The notes: generated by a model from the letters alone, not told the origin. A stretch of 64,000 nt of DNA from QHVT01 sp036389275 (GCA_036389275.1 DASVQE010000099.1:1-64000), one strand, 5' to 3'; positions 33,120 through 41,958 are shown, counted from the stretch's first letter. Numbers and translations are program-made.

Positions 33120-33830
33120 TCAGTCCAGCTTGATGGCTTTCTTGGTCTTCTCGCGGCGCGACGATTCCTTGGCGTTGTACTCGTCCATGCAATCGCCCTT
33201 GTCGACCATGGCGCAGCCGAGGTACTCGCTGATCTCCATGATGACGGCGCGGATGGCCTTGCCGGTCGGGGTCTTCTCATACTTGGAGAGGTCGCCGCCG
33301 AAGCCGCCGCGATAGAGGCCGAGGTTCAAGCCGCCGCTGGAGGCGCGCGCCTCGACGGTGCGGGTGAACTCGACTTCGCCGGTGGTGGTGTCGATGACGC
33401 GCAGGTCGACGGCCATGTAGGCGTCTTCCTTCTTGCCGCCGACGCTGATGCCGCGGAACGAGAGACCGCCGCCGGTGCCTTTGACGTCGCTCTCGAAGGA
33501 GCTGAGCGTCGCCACGACGAGGTACTGCGCGCCGGTGAGCTTGCCGATCTTCGCGCCGGTCTTCTTGGCGATGCGGCCGGAGTCGGCCAGGTCCTGCTCG
33601 TCGAGGACGGCGTTGAGCTTCTCGCGCTCGACGACTTTGAACTTGCCGGTGCCGGCCAGTTCGTTGCTCAGCATGCCGGCCAGATCGCGGCCGACGCCGC
33701 CGTACCACCAGCCCGCGGACGTGTCGTTCTGGAACTCGGCCACGCCGAGGACCGGCTTGTCCGAAGCCATGACCGAGCCGGTCACGAGCAGAGAAATCAC
33801 ACAGAGAGACAGAAGAATCTTCGATCGCAT
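33120..33830 (-). CDS. CsgG/HfaB-family exported protein
   Basis: 236 residues. Signal peptide at 1-22 (ending GSVMA) without a lipobox cysteine. The CsgG domain shows LGVAEFQNDTSAGWWYGGVG, LSNELAGTGKFKVVEREKLN and GAQYLVVATLSSFE, ending in a region with Cys-x7-Cys (GCAMVDKGDC). CsgG forms the curli export pore, but CsgG-like proteins without curli genes are common and often unassigned; no curli genes lie nearby. I chose the ATG at 33830 for the signal peptide; a GGGAAAG lies just upstream. A strong terminator ends the gene. Confidence 0.85.
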   Translation of the reverse strand: MRSKILLSLCVISLLVTGSVMASDKPVLGVAEFQNDTSAGWWYGGVGRDLAGMLSNELAGTGKFKVVEREKLNAVLDEQDLADSGRIAKKTGAKIGKLTGAQYLVVATLSSFESDVKGTGGGLSFRGISVGGKKEDAYMAVDLRVIDTTTGEVEFTRTVEARASSGGLNLGLYRGGFGGDLSKYEKTPTGKAIRAVIMEISEYLGCAMVDKGDCMDEYNAKESSRREKTKKAIKLD

Positions 33831-33923
33831 AGAACTTTCCCCTTTGACTTTGAACCGATGTGCGCCGCTCAATCTAGGTCGACGGATTCACGAATGTCGT
33901 GAGCCCGATCACGAAACCTGCGA

Positions 33924-34790
33924 TCAGTGCGACACGCCGCCCTCGAACCCTTCGAGGAGCGCCTTGTCCCACATTTCGACCCGATTGCGACCGCGCGTTT
34001 TCGCCGAGTATAACGCGCGATCGGCCCGATCGAGGAGCGCGGCGGGACTGAGCACCTCCACACTCTCGACGGTATCCATGCCGGCGATGCCGATGGACGC
34101 GGTCACGGTGATGGCCGCGTCGCCGCACGTCACCTCGGTGGACGCAAGCCGCTGCCGGATGCGTTCGGCGACGACGGTGGTGTTGCCGAGGCGCGTCTCC
34201 GGGAGGACGATGCAGAACTCTTCGCCGCCGTAGCGGCCGGGGACGTCGTACACGCGGCAACTGTCGCGCAGCAGCTTGCCGATGGTCTGCAGCACCTGAT
34301 CGCCGGCGGCGTGGCCGTACGTATCGTTGATGCGCTTGAAGTGATCGATGTCGAGCATGAGCACCGACATCGGCGAGCCGTGGCGCAGCGCGCGATTGAT
34401 CTCGCTGTCGATTTTCTCGATCACGTACCAGCGGTTGAAGAGCCCTGTGAGCGTGTCGCGCGTCGAGACCTCGGAGAGCGCGCGGTTGCGCACCACCAGG
34501 TCGAGGTTCTCGCGCTGCAGCAGCAGCATGCGCTGTTCGAGCTCGCGATAGCGCGACTCGCTTTCCTCGGCGGTGCGCACGATCTCGAAGAGCTCGCGCA
34601 CGAGGCGGCGCTCTTCTTCGGTGAAGGGCGTGCCGTCGGCGGAGACGACCGCGACGCGCGGCGCGTCGAGGCGCACGGCAAAGTTGTTCCCGGCGTCGGG
34701 CGACTGCCCGTCGACGAGCGAGAGACGCTTGCACAGCAGCTCGGACAGCGGAGCGAGAACCCGTCCGGCCGCGGATTCGAATGTGTTCAT
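33924..34790 (-). CDS. GGDEF-domain diguanylate cyclase
   Basis: About 288 residues. The N-terminal region is followed by a coiled-coil stretch (ESRYRELEQRMLLLQREN). The C-terminal GGDEF domain carries DTLTGLFNRWYVIEK, LDIDHFKRINDTYGHAAGD and the active-site GGEEF. An RxxD inhibitory I-site (RVYD) lies five residues before GGEEF, so c-di-GMP feedback is expected. No membrane helix is seen, so it is cytoplasmic. A GTG directly before the ATG (34793) is an alternative start. Confidence 0.94.
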   Translation of the reverse strand: MNTFESAAGRVLAPLSELLCKRLSLVDGQSPDAGNNFAVRLDAPRVAVVSADGTPFTEEERRLVRELFEIVRTAEESESRYRELEQRMLLLQRENLDLVVRNRALSEVSTRDTLTGLFNRWYVIEKIDSEINRALRHGSPMSVLMLDIDHFKRINDTYGHAAGDQVLQTIGKLLRDSCRVYDVPGRYGGEEFCIVLPETRLGNTTVVAERIRQRLASTEVTCGDAAITVTASIGIAGMDTVESVEVLSPAALLDRADRALYSAKTRGRNRVEMWDKALLEGFEGGVSH

Positions 34791-34870
34791 CACTGCACCT
34801 GCTTACTTGCGAGAGAGGCGCGGAGTATAGCCAGACGCGCGGCCGGAGCCAACGCGCAATGTTGGCAAGT

Positions 34871-35815
34871 TCAGGCGCGATGCTCGACGACGAAGCGGTT
34901 CACGCCGGCGCGGATCTCGTCGCCGCCGCGCACCTTGGTGTTGCGGGCCGGCAGCGTGTTGAGGAAGGTGCCGTTGCGGCTGCCGAGGTCGCGGACGCGG
35001 ACCGTGCCGTCCTCGTCGCGCAGCACTTCGAAATGCTTGCGGGAGAGGAACTCGTCAGGAACGCGCACGTGTCCTTCGCGGCCGACCACGAGGCCCGCGG
35101 GCGGCACCTCGAATTCCTGCCCGGCCAGCGGCCCTTCGACGCAGACCAGCACCACGCGCGAGACCGCCGCCTGGATCGGCACGGTGGAACGGGCGGTGCG
35201 GAGCTTCTGCACGAGCGCCGACTCGTCGGTGACCTCGTCGTCGCTGATGGTGATCGGCTCGACCGGCAGGCCGCGCTGGTCGGTGGTCTCGACGGTGACG
35301 AGGGCGGCGCCGACGCGCAACAGATGCACGCCGTCCTCGAGCGCCACTTCGTCAACTTGTTGACCATCGAGGAACGTGCCGGTATGCGAGTCGGCGTCGC
35401 GCACGACCAGCTCGCTGCCGCGCACGGAGATCGAGCAGTGGCGGATCGACAGCTCGCCGTCGGGCAGCTCGACGTGGCAGCCCTTGCGACCGATCCAGAG
35501 CGGATGCTCGTAGATGGTGAAGACGGTGTTGATGGAGTGATGCGCGCCGCGCGCGACGATGCGCACCGAGCGCGGCGTGAGCGGCCCCGGCTCGGCCGTC
35601 TCGATCGGCGCGGGCGCGGACGGATCGATGCGGTACGGCTTCATGTCGATCTCGCGGATCTCGCTCGGATCGACCAGCCGCGCCAGGATGGCGGCCTTGC
35701 TGCCCGAGAGCCATTCGCCGCACGCGCAGGTGGCGATCGACTGCGGCAGGCGCACCGCCACCACGCCCGGCACATCGTAGGCCTGCCCGCATTTGGGGCA
35801 GTGGAGGATGGGCAT
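34871..35815 (-). CDS. Double FHA-domain protein with N-terminal zinc-ribbon-like segment
   Basis: 314 residues. Starts MPILHCPKCGQAYD, with a second pair in CACGEW, suggesting zinc binding. FHA domain 1 (about 95-180) shows WIGRKGCHVELPDGELSIRH and DADSHTGTFLDG. FHA domain 2 (about 225-312) shows VVGREGHVRVPDEFLSRKHF and DLGSRNGTFLN. FHA domains bind phosphothreonine, so it should read out Ser/Thr kinase signalling, although no such kinase is in the window. It is divergent from the chemoreceptor, with 70 bp between starts. Confidence 0.9.
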   Translation of the reverse strand: MPILHCPKCGQAYDVPGVVAVRLPQSIATCACGEWLSGSKAAILARLVDPSEIREIDMKPYRIDPSAPAPIETAEPGPLTPRSVRIVARGAHHSINTVFTIYEHPLWIGRKGCHVELPDGELSIRHCSISVRGSELVVRDADSHTGTFLDGQQVDEVALEDGVHLLRVGAALVTVETTDQRGLPVEPITISDDEVTDESALVQKLRTARSTVPIQAAVSRVVLVCVEGPLAGQEFEVPPAGLVVGREGHVRVPDEFLSRKHFEVLRDEDGTVRVRDLGSRNGTFLNTLPARNTKVRGGDEIRAGVNRFVVEHRA

Positions 35816-35885
35816 GGGCAGGATGATAGTCGAGAGGCGGGTGCTCGGGTCGAGGACCCCGACACTGCTAAACTCCGGCGCGTCC

Positions 35886-37973
35886 ATGCCTGCCGGCAAT
35901 CAGAACGACGCGAACGTCCGCCTCGGCCTGCGCTCGAAGTTCGTCGGCGCGTTCGCGCTGCAGACGGTCGTGGTGGCGCTGGTGATCCTCGGCATCCAGC
36001 AACTGCTGGTGCGCCGCGCCATGATCCGGCAGACCGTCGATCAAGGCGAAGCGATCGCGCGCACGGTCGAGTCGACGGCCGGCTACTACGTCATCTTCGG
36101 ACTCAACGACGACCTCAAGAACATCGTCGGCGACCTGGCGAAGAACACCTCCGTCGACTACGCCGATTTTCTCGATGCGAACGGCAAGGTGCTCGCCGCC
36201 AGCCACCGGAGCGTGCCGGAACCGCTCGCGCAACGGCCGCTGGCGCGCGCGCACGGCGAGGCGGTCGGCGGCGGGCTGCACGCGTACGTGGTGCCGTTCT
36301 ACGAGGCCAAAGCCGACGCCGCGAAACCTGACGCGAAACCGAAGGGGTGGTTCCGCCTGCTGATGAACGAGACGCAGGCGCAGGATGCGGTCCGCGCGCT
36401 GCGCGGCTGGAATGCCGGCATCACGCTGCTGGTGCTGATCGGCGCGAGCCTGCTGGCGTGGCTGGCGGCGCGGCTGATCATCAAGCCGATCCTGGCGCTG
36501 GTCGAGACCGCGCGGCAGATCGCGAAAGGCGATCTCACCCAGCGCGCGCGCATCGACACGGGCGACGAGATCGGCAGCCTGGCCGAGGCGTTCAATGCGA
36601 TGGCGGCGAACCTCGAGCGAACCGTGAAGAACCTCGGGCAGTCGCAGGCGAAACTCAAGTCGGTCGTCGAGACCGTGCAGTCGCGCTCGCAGTCGGTGAT
36701 CCGCCGCGTCGACGACGAGAGCGCGATCATCGCCGACACCTACCACTCGATCGATCAGCTCAACAGCGGCGTGCGGAAGATCACCGACAACGTCGAGGCG
36801 CTGTCGGCCTCGTCGGAAGAGACGTCCTCTTCGATGCTGGAGATGGTCGCGTCGATGGAAGAGGTGAGCCGCCACACCGACACGCTCTGGACCTCGGTGG
36901 AGGAGACGGCGTCGGCGACGCACGAGATGGTCTCGTCGATCAACGAAGTCGATCAGAACGTCGTCTACCTCACCAACTTCGTGACCGACACCTCGTCCTC
37001 GATGGTGGAGATGTCGGCCTCGATCGCGCAGGTCGAGACCAACGCCGCGCGCTCGTACGATCTCGCCCTGGCCGTCGCCGACGCCGCGGAGTCGGGGATG
37101 CGGGCGGTGCGCGAGACGATGGAAGGAATGGAGCAGATCCGGAAGTCCGTCCTCGAGGCGAACGCCGTCGTGGCGCGGCTCGGCGACCGCTCCGCCGCCA
37201 TCGGCAAGATCCTCAACGTCATCGACGACGTGGCGGAGCAGACGAACCTGCTCGCGCTGAACGCGGCCATTCTCGCGGCGCAGGCCGGCGAGTACGGCAA
37301 AGGGTTCTCGGTGGTGGCGGCCGAGATCCGCGAGCTGTCGGAGAGGACGGCGTCCTCGACGCGCGACATCGCCAATCTCATTCGCGGAGTGCAGGACGAA
37401 GTGGAGAACGCGCTGCGCGCGACGTCGTCCGGCTCGCAACTGGTCGAGGACGGCGTGGCGCTGTCGCACGAGGCGGGCCGCGCCCTCAACAACATTCTCG
37501 AGTCGGCGGCCAAGGCCTCGAACATGGGGAAAGAGATCGCCTCCGCCACGCGCGAGCAGGCCACCGGCAGCGAGACGGTCACGCGCGCGGTCGACCGATT
37601 GCAGGAGATGGTCGGGCAGATCAACTCCGCCACGCGGCAGCAGGCGCAGGGCTCGGATCACATCATGCGCGCGGTCGAGTCGATGCGCGAGGTGACCAAG
37701 TACGTGCGCCAGGCGATGGTCGAGCAGAAGTCGGGCTCGTCGATGATCTCGGCCGCGGCCGAGCGGATGATCGACATGATCCACGAGATCTTCCAGGTGG
37801 CGGCGGACCAGGCCAACGAGAGCGAGAAGATCGTGGCCACGATGCAGCAGGTGCGCGCCATCGCCGACGTGAACCGCAGCACCGCCGCCGACATGAGCGA
37901 CGCGGTGGGGCTGCTCAACGATGCCATCCGCTCGCTCGACGACGAGGTGCGGAAGTTCCGGGTGCGCGGCTAG
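35886..37973 (+). CDS. Methyl-accepting chemotaxis protein
   Basis: 695 residues. Membrane helices at about residues 18-40 and 176-198 bracket a periplasmic sensor region of about 135 residues. HAMP follows (IIKPILALVETARQIAKGDL), then a long signalling coiled coil with the conserved hairpin tip VAEQTNLLALNAAILAAQAG and EYGKGFSVVAAEIRELSERT. The ligand is unknown. cheW follows after 6 bp, but CheA, CheY, CheR and CheB are not in the window. The ATG at 35886 is chosen because the segment upstream is antisense to the FHA gene. Confidence 0.95.
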   Translation: MPAGNQNDANVRLGLRSKFVGAFALQTVVVALVILGIQQLLVRRAMIRQTVDQGEAIARTVESTAGYYVIFGLNDDLKNIVGDLAKNTSVDYADFLDANGKVLAASHRSVPEPLAQRPLARAHGEAVGGGLHAYVVPFYEAKADAAKPDAKPKGWFRLLMNETQAQDAVRALRGWNAGITLLVLIGASLLAWLAARLIIKPILALVETARQIAKGDLTQRARIDTGDEIGSLAEAFNAMAANLERTVKNLGQSQAKLKSVVETVQSRSQSVIRRVDDESAIIADTYHSIDQLNSGVRKITDNVEALSASSEETSSSMLEMVASMEEVSRHTDTLWTSVEETASATHEMVSSINEVDQNVVYLTNFVTDTSSSMVEMSASIAQVETNAARSYDLALAVADAAESGMRAVRETMEGMEQIRKSVLEANAVVARLGDRSAAIGKILNVIDDVAEQTNLLALNAAILAAQAGEYGKGFSVVAAEIRELSERTASSTRDIANLIRGVQDEVENALRATSSGSQLVEDGVALSHEAGRALNNILESAAKASNMGKEIASATREQATGSETVTRAVDRLQEMVGQINSATRQQAQGSDHIMRAVESMREVTKYVRQAMVEQKSGSSMISAAAERMIDMIHEIFQVAADQANESEKIVATMQQVRAIADVNRSTAADMSDAVGLLNDAIRSLDDEVRKFRVRG

Positions 37974-37979
37974 TTCGCC

Positions 37980-38480
37980 ATGCCCGACACCAATCTCCGC
38001 CTGATCACGTTCCGCGTCGGCCCGGAGACGTTCGTGCTCGACATCATGGCGGTGCGGCAGATCGTGCCGTACAACGGCTCGACCTCGGTGCCGACCGCGC
38101 CGTCGTTCATCGAAGGGATCATCGTCCTGCGCAACGAGGTCGTGCCGATCCTCGACCTGCGCGCGCGGCTCTATCCGCACCTCAAGGAGCGCGCGCCGCA
38201 GCCGCTCGTGCTCATCACCCACACGGCCGCCGGCGTGATCGGAATCAAGGTCGACGAGGTGCGCCGCATCATCAACGTCTCGACGGAATCATTCCTCCTC
38301 CCGCCGCCGCTCGTGCGCGGCATCCGCGGCGAGCTGCTGATCGCGGTCGTGCCGCACGGCGACGAGGTGTATCTGCTGGTGGACGTGGAGAACGTGCTCA
38401 GCGAGCCGGAGAAAAACGAGCTGCGCGGAGCGGAGCTCGCGGAACAGGGAACGCGGAACGCGGAACGGGCTAGTCGGTAG
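37980..38480 (+). CDS. cheW: Chemotaxis coupling protein CheW
   Basis: 166 residues. A CheW domain (LITFRVGPETFVLDIMAVRQ; GIIVLRNEVVPILDLRARL; GIKVDEVRRIINV) links receptors to CheA. It is co-transcribed with the chemoreceptor. The last dozen residues (EQGTRNAERASR) are translated from the GGAACGC heptamer array and are not part of the family's domain. Confidence 0.93.
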   Translation: MPDTNLRLITFRVGPETFVLDIMAVRQIVPYNGSTSVPTAPSFIEGIIVLRNEVVPILDLRARLYPHLKERAPQPLVLITHTAAGVIGIKVDEVRRIINVSTESFLLPPPLVRGIRGELLIAVVPHGDEVYLLVDVENVLSEPEKNELRGAELAEQGTRNAERASR

Positions 38481-38662
38481 TCGGGACGTCGCTGCGCTGG
38501 CCGGTTCGAAATCCGTAGGGGCAGTGGCGGCAACCCGACTCGCAGCAGTAGCCGCGCTCGCGCAGATAGAGCTCGGTGAACACGACGTAGGGTCCCTCGC
38601 GATAAAAGTGCACGCCCTCGACGAGGCGTCGTTCCGCGTTCGGTGTTCCGCGCTGGTCGTTC
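38441..38662. repeat. Inverted heptamer arms (GGAACGC / GTTCCGC) flanking a small gene
   Basis: Left arm of four units at 38441-38468 (GGAACAG, GGAACGC, GGAACGC, GGAACGG). Right arm at 38631-38662 (GTTCCGC, GTTCGGT, GTTCCGC, GCTGGTC, GTTC). The roughly 160-bp loop holds most of the DUF5522 gene, whose first codons are repeat-encoded. The left arm encodes the CheW tail. Confidence 0.85.
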
Positions 38663-38664
38663 AC
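38470..38664 (-). CDS. DUF5522 small cysteine-rich protein
   Basis: 64 residues. The core (VEGVHFYREGPYVVFTELYL then RGYCCESGCRHCPYGF) matches DUF5522, a short family with a CCxxxCxxC cluster that probably binds metal. The first 12 or so residues (NDQRGTPNAERR) come from the heptamer repeat, so the true start could be a later codon; GTG at 38664 is the start of the open frame. It overlaps the cheW 3' end by 11 bp on the opposite strand. Confidence 0.75.
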   Translation of the reverse strand: MNDQRGTPNAERRLVEGVHFYREGPYVVFTELYLRERGYCCESGCRHCPYGFRTGQRSDVPTTD

Positions 38665-38678
38665 GTTATAGTCGCTCC

Positions 38679-39710
38679 GTGTTCAGCCGCTCGCGTCTCT
38701 TGCAATTGAGCGAGGCGATGAAGGGGAAGCTGGTCGTCGTGTACGGCGACATCGTAGCGGACCGGTTCATCTACGGGACTCCGAAGCGGATCTCGCGCGA
38801 GGCACCGGTGCTCATCCTGCGCCAGTATCGCGACGACGTGCTGCTCGGCGGCGCCGGGAACGCCATCAACAATCTCTTCGCCCTCGGCGGGCTGCCGGTC
38901 CCGGTCTCGGTCCTCGGCAACGACACGGCCGGGACGATGCTGATCGAGACGCTCACCGCGCGCGGCATCGACTGCAGCGGCATCCTGCGCGCGGAGCGCT
39001 ATCACACGCCCACCAAGGTGCGCATCCTCGGCGGCATGCCGCACGCCAGCCGGCAGCAGATCGTCCGCTACGACATCGAAGACACGTTCGCGATGACGGC
39101 GGATGAGTCGCACCGTTTCGCCGAGCTGCTGCGGCAGGAGCTCGCGCTCTGCCACGCCGCGCTGGTCAGCGACTACGGCTACGGCGTGGTGACGCCGTCG
39201 CTGGTCGGCACGCTCACCGACCACGCCCACGGCCGCGCCGTGACGCTCGACTCGCGCTACGACCTGCTGCGCTATCCCGGCGTCACCGCCGCCACGCCCA
39301 ACGAGGAAGAAGCGGCGGCGGCCGCCGGCACGTCGCTCTGGAACGGCGAAGACGACTCGGGCGGCCAGAAGCGCGTCGGCGAGGTGGCGCAGAGCCTGCG
39401 CGAGAGCCTCGACTGCGAGGCGATCCTGATCACGCGCGGCAGCCGCGGCATGGCGCTGCTCGAGCGCGATCGCGACGAGCCGCTCTTCATCAACGTCTAC
39501 GGGACCGACCAGGTGGCGGACGTCACCGGCGCCGGCGACACGGTCATCGCGACCTTCACGCTCGCGCTGGCGGCCGGCGGCTCGTACGCCGAGGCGGCGA
39601 AGCTGGCGAACTACGCCGGCGGCATCGTGGTGATGAAGATGGGAACGGCCACGGTGTCGAACGACGAGCTGCGCTACGCCATCGAGCGCGACGAAGAGCT
39701 GAACGCATGA
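38679..39710 (+). CDS. rfaE1: D-glycero-beta-D-manno-heptose-7-phosphate kinase (HldE1-type)
   Basis: 343 residues. A PfkB-family sugar kinase: VYGDIVADRFIYGTPKRISREAP near the start, LLGGAGNAINNLFALGG, and the catalytic DVTGAGDTVIATF near the C-terminus. It makes heptose-1,7-bisphosphate for ADP-heptose and LPS inner core. The start is probably GTG at 38679; ATG at codon 26 is a possible alternative. Translation is coupled by ATGA to the adenylyltransferase, so HldE is split into two genes here. Confidence 0.93.
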   Translation: MFSRSRLLQLSEAMKGKLVVVYGDIVADRFIYGTPKRISREAPVLILRQYRDDVLLGGAGNAINNLFALGGLPVPVSVLGNDTAGTMLIETLTARGIDCSGILRAERYHTPTKVRILGGMPHASRQQIVRYDIEDTFAMTADESHRFAELLRQELALCHAALVSDYGYGVVTPSLVGTLTDHAHGRAVTLDSRYDLLRYPGVTAATPNEEEAAAAAGTSLWNGEDDSGGQKRVGEVAQSLRESLDCEAILITRGSRGMALLERDRDEPLFINVYGTDQVADVTGAGDTVIATFTLALAAGGSYAEAAKLANYAGGIVVMKMGTATVSNDELRYAIERDEELNA

Positions 39711-40183
39711 ACGCGCCGATCCTCGAGGAAGCGCAGCTCGCCGAGGCGCTCGAGCGCGAGCGCGCCGCCGGCAAGTCGATCGCCTTTGCCAACGGCTGCT
39801 TCGACGTGCTGCACGTCGGGCACGTGCGCTATCTGCAGGACGCCGCCCGCGTCGGGGACGTGCTGGTGGTGGCGGTCAACGGCGATGAGTCGGTGCGGCA
39901 GCTCAAGGGCGAGGGACGTCCGGTGATGAACGAGCGCGAGCGCGCCGAGATCATCGCCGCGCTGCGCGGCGTGGCCTACGTCACCATCTTTCCGGATCGC
40001 AGTCCTTCCCGACTTCTGCAGTTCCTGAAACCCGATTTTCAGTGCAAGGGGACCGACTACACGCCCGACAGCGTGCCGGAGGCGGAGCTGGTGCGCGCGT
40101 ACGGCGGCCAGGTGGTGATCGTCGGAGACCCGAAGGATCACTCCACGAGCGAGCTGCTGAAGAAGATGCGCTCTGAACGATGA
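39707..40183 (+). CDS. rfaE2: D-glycero-beta-D-manno-heptose 1-phosphate adenylyltransferase (HldE2-type)
   Basis: 158 residues. A cytidylyltransferase-like domain with FANGCFDVLHVGHVRYLQDA (HxGH motif) and FKPD-like QFLKPDFQCKGTDYT. It transfers AMP to heptose-1-phosphate, giving ADP-heptose. It overlaps the kinase gene by 4 bp. The Glu-Arg-stop at its end is within the heptamer array. Confidence 0.94.
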   Translation: MNAPILEEAQLAEALERERAAGKSIAFANGCFDVLHVGHVRYLQDAARVGDVLVVAVNGDESVRQLKGEGRPVMNERERAEIIAALRGVAYVTIFPDRSPSRLLQFLKPDFQCKGTDYTPDSVPEAELVRAYGGQVVIVGDPKDHSTSELLKKMRSER

Positions 40184-40250
40184 ACGATGAAGGATGAACG
40201 ATGAACGACAGCGAGGTTCAGCGTTCATCGTTCATCGTTCATCGTTCGCT
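40175..40250. repeat. Inverted heptamer array (GAACGAT x5 / GTTCATC x5)
   Basis: Five GAACGAT-type units at 40175-40209 (one GAAGGAT, one GAACGAC) and five units at 40216-40250 (GTTCAGC, GTTCATC x3, GTTCGCT) form a long hairpin with a 6-nt loop. It contains the stop of the adenylyltransferase gene and the possible start of the heptosyltransferase. Same heptamer as at 9213. Confidence 0.95.
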
Positions 40251-41127
40251 CCTCGTGCTCCGTCTGTCGGCGCTCGGCGACGTCATTCACACCATTCCCG
40301 CCGTGGCCGCGCTGCGTGAGACGTACGACGTCTCCTGGGTGGTCGAGCGGCCCTACGCGGAGCTGGTCGAGATCGTGGCGCAGGTGCACGCGATTCCGGT
40401 ACGCATCAAGAAATGGGCGCGCGCGCCGCTCGTGCACCGTCGCGAGATCGCCGAGGCGCGGCGCGCGCTGCGCGGCTTCGACGCCGCGATCGATTTTCAG
40501 GGGCTGATGAAGTCGGGGATGCTCGGGCTCGGCGCGCGGCAGCGCATCGGGTTCACGCGCGAGGCCATCCGCGAGAAGCCGGCGCTCCTCTTCACGAACG
40601 AGAAGCGTCGCGTCGACACCTCGAAGCACATCATCGAACAGAACCTCGAGCTGGCGCGCGTCGCGCCGGGCGAGGGCAACTGGCGCTCGTTCCCGCGGCC
40701 GGTCGACGCGCACGGCGACATCGTGCTGCTGCCCGGCGCCGGCAAAGCCAACAAGCTCTGGCCGGCCGAGCGCTTCCGCCGCGTGGCGCAGCACTTCGGC
40801 GACCGCGTGCTCGTGGCCTGGGGACCGCACGAGCGCGAGCTCGCCGCGGCCATCGGCGCGCGCGCCGCGCCGCCCACCGACCTCCGCCAGCTCGCCTTCC
40901 TGCTGCAGCGCGCGCGCGTCGTCGTCGGCGGCGACACCGGTCCGCTGCACCTCGCCGCCGCCCTCGGCACGAAGGTGGTCGGCCTCTACGGCCCGACCGA
41001 TCCGCGCCGCAACGGGCCGTACGGACAACTCAATCGTTGCATCAACGTTTTTCCATCCGCGAAATCGATGGACGCGATTTCTGTTGAAGAGGTCGTGAAG
41101 CTCATCGAAAGGGTGCTCGCCGAGTGA
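40201..41127 (+). CDS. waaC: Lipopolysaccharide heptosyltransferase (GT9 family)
   Basis: 308 residues. GT9 fold: LLVLRLSALGDVIHTIPAVA at the N-terminus, AAIDFQGLMKSGMLG, VLLPGAGKANKLWPAERF and VGGDTGPLHLAAALGTKVVG near the C-terminus. It adds L-glycero-D-manno-heptose from ADP-heptose to the LPS inner core. The first 16 codons are translated from the heptamer repeat (SSFIVHRS), so the true start is unclear; the real domain begins at about residue 17. Follows the two ADP-heptose genes, giving one pathway unit. Confidence 0.9.
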   Translation: MNDSEVQRSSFIVHRSLLVLRLSALGDVIHTIPAVAALRETYDVSWVVERPYAELVEIVAQVHAIPVRIKKWARAPLVHRREIAEARRALRGFDAAIDFQGLMKSGMLGLGARQRIGFTREAIREKPALLFTNEKRRVDTSKHIIEQNLELARVAPGEGNWRSFPRPVDAHGDIVLLPGAGKANKLWPAERFRRVAQHFGDRVLVAWGPHERELAAAIGARAAPPTDLRQLAFLLQRARVVVGGDTGPLHLAAALGTKVVGLYGPTDPRRNGPYGQLNRCINVFPSAKSMDAISVEEVVKLIERVLAE

Positions 41128-41858
41128 CCTTCCTCCTCGCCGTGTTGCTGGCGATGCAGGTCGGCGGACCGCTGCCGGTGCAGCAGGCCTTCGCGAAAGG
41201 TGAGACCCTCGACTACAACCTCACCTGGCTGAAGATCACCGGCGGCACGGCGCGCATGACCATCGGGCCGCTCGGCGACGACCGTTTCCGCATGACCTCC
41301 GTCGGCAAGTCGGGCACCGGCTTCTCGCGCATCTTCCGCGTGCGCGACGAGATCGAGTCGACCGTCTCGCGCGAAGACTTCTCGACGCTCCGCTACGTCA
41401 AGCGCCTCGAGCACAAGGACGACAAGAGCGACGAGCTCACCGTGATCGAAGAGGGCGTGGCCACGCGCACGCGCAAGAAGGTGAAGAAAATCGCCGTGCC
41501 GCGGCCGGTGTACGACCCGATCTCGGTCATCTACTTTCTGCGCACCCTCGACCTCTCGCCCGGCAAGACCCACCAGCTCACGCTGATCGCCGACGGGAAG
41601 CTCTACACCGTCGACGTGCGCGTGGTGCGGCGCGAGACCATCCAGACGCCGGCCGGCACCTTCAACACCGTCGTCGTCGAGCCGCAGATGACCAGCGGCG
41701 GCGTGACGCGCGAGGAGAAGCTCTTCATCTGGTACTCCGACGACGACCGCCGCCTGCCGGTGCGCATCCGCACCGAGGTGAACTTCGGGGCGATCACGGC
41801 GACGCTGCGCGCCGTTCAGGCGGGCGCGGCCGCAGCCGAGCCTCCGACGTTAAAATAA
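41124..41858 (+). CDS. DUF3108 domain protein, exported
   Basis: 244 residues. A short signal-like N-terminus (TFLLAVLLAMQVGG) is followed by the beta-rich DUF3108 domain (GETLDYNLTWLKITGGTARM; AVPRPVYDPISVIYFLRTL; RETIQTPAGTFNTVVVEP; WYSDDDRRLPVRI). The family is periplasmic and resembles lipoprotein-carrier-type folds; its function is unknown. It starts with GTG overlapping the heptosyltransferase stop, so it may assist LPS or lipid handling. Confidence 0.9.
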   Translation: MTFLLAVLLAMQVGGPLPVQQAFAKGETLDYNLTWLKITGGTARMTIGPLGDDRFRMTSVGKSGTGFSRIFRVRDEIESTVSREDFSTLRYVKRLEHKDDKSDELTVIEEGVATRTRKKVKKIAVPRPVYDPISVIYFLRTLDLSPGKTHQLTLIADGKLYTVDVRVVRRETIQTPAGTFNTVVVEPQMTSGGVTREEKLFIWYSDDDRRLPVRIRTEVNFGAITATLRAVQAGAAAAEPPTLK

Positions 41859-41885
41859 CTGACGCGTCCCTCGCGTTCCCGACTG

Positions 41886-41913
41886 CACCGGCGCCGCCCC
41901 TTCGGCGCGGGTG
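41886..41913 (+). terminator. Possible weak terminator before the pil operon
   Basis: CACC-G-GCGCCG, loop CCCCTT, CGGCGC-GGGTG, followed by TTAAA. It lies between the DUF3108 stop (41858) and pilB. The only AT-richer stretch here (GTTAAACTCGACC) could hold a promoter for pilB, but no convincing -35/-10 pair was seen. Confidence 0.35.
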
Positions 41914-41958
41914 TTAAACTCGACCGTTCGAATCTATGTCCCGTGTTAGAAAGCACCT

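Noticed and set aside
33120..33830. Curli secretion system based on the CsgG-like gene
   Set aside because: No csgA, csgB, csgE or csgF nearby and no lipobox cysteine; CsgG-like proteins exist widely without curli.
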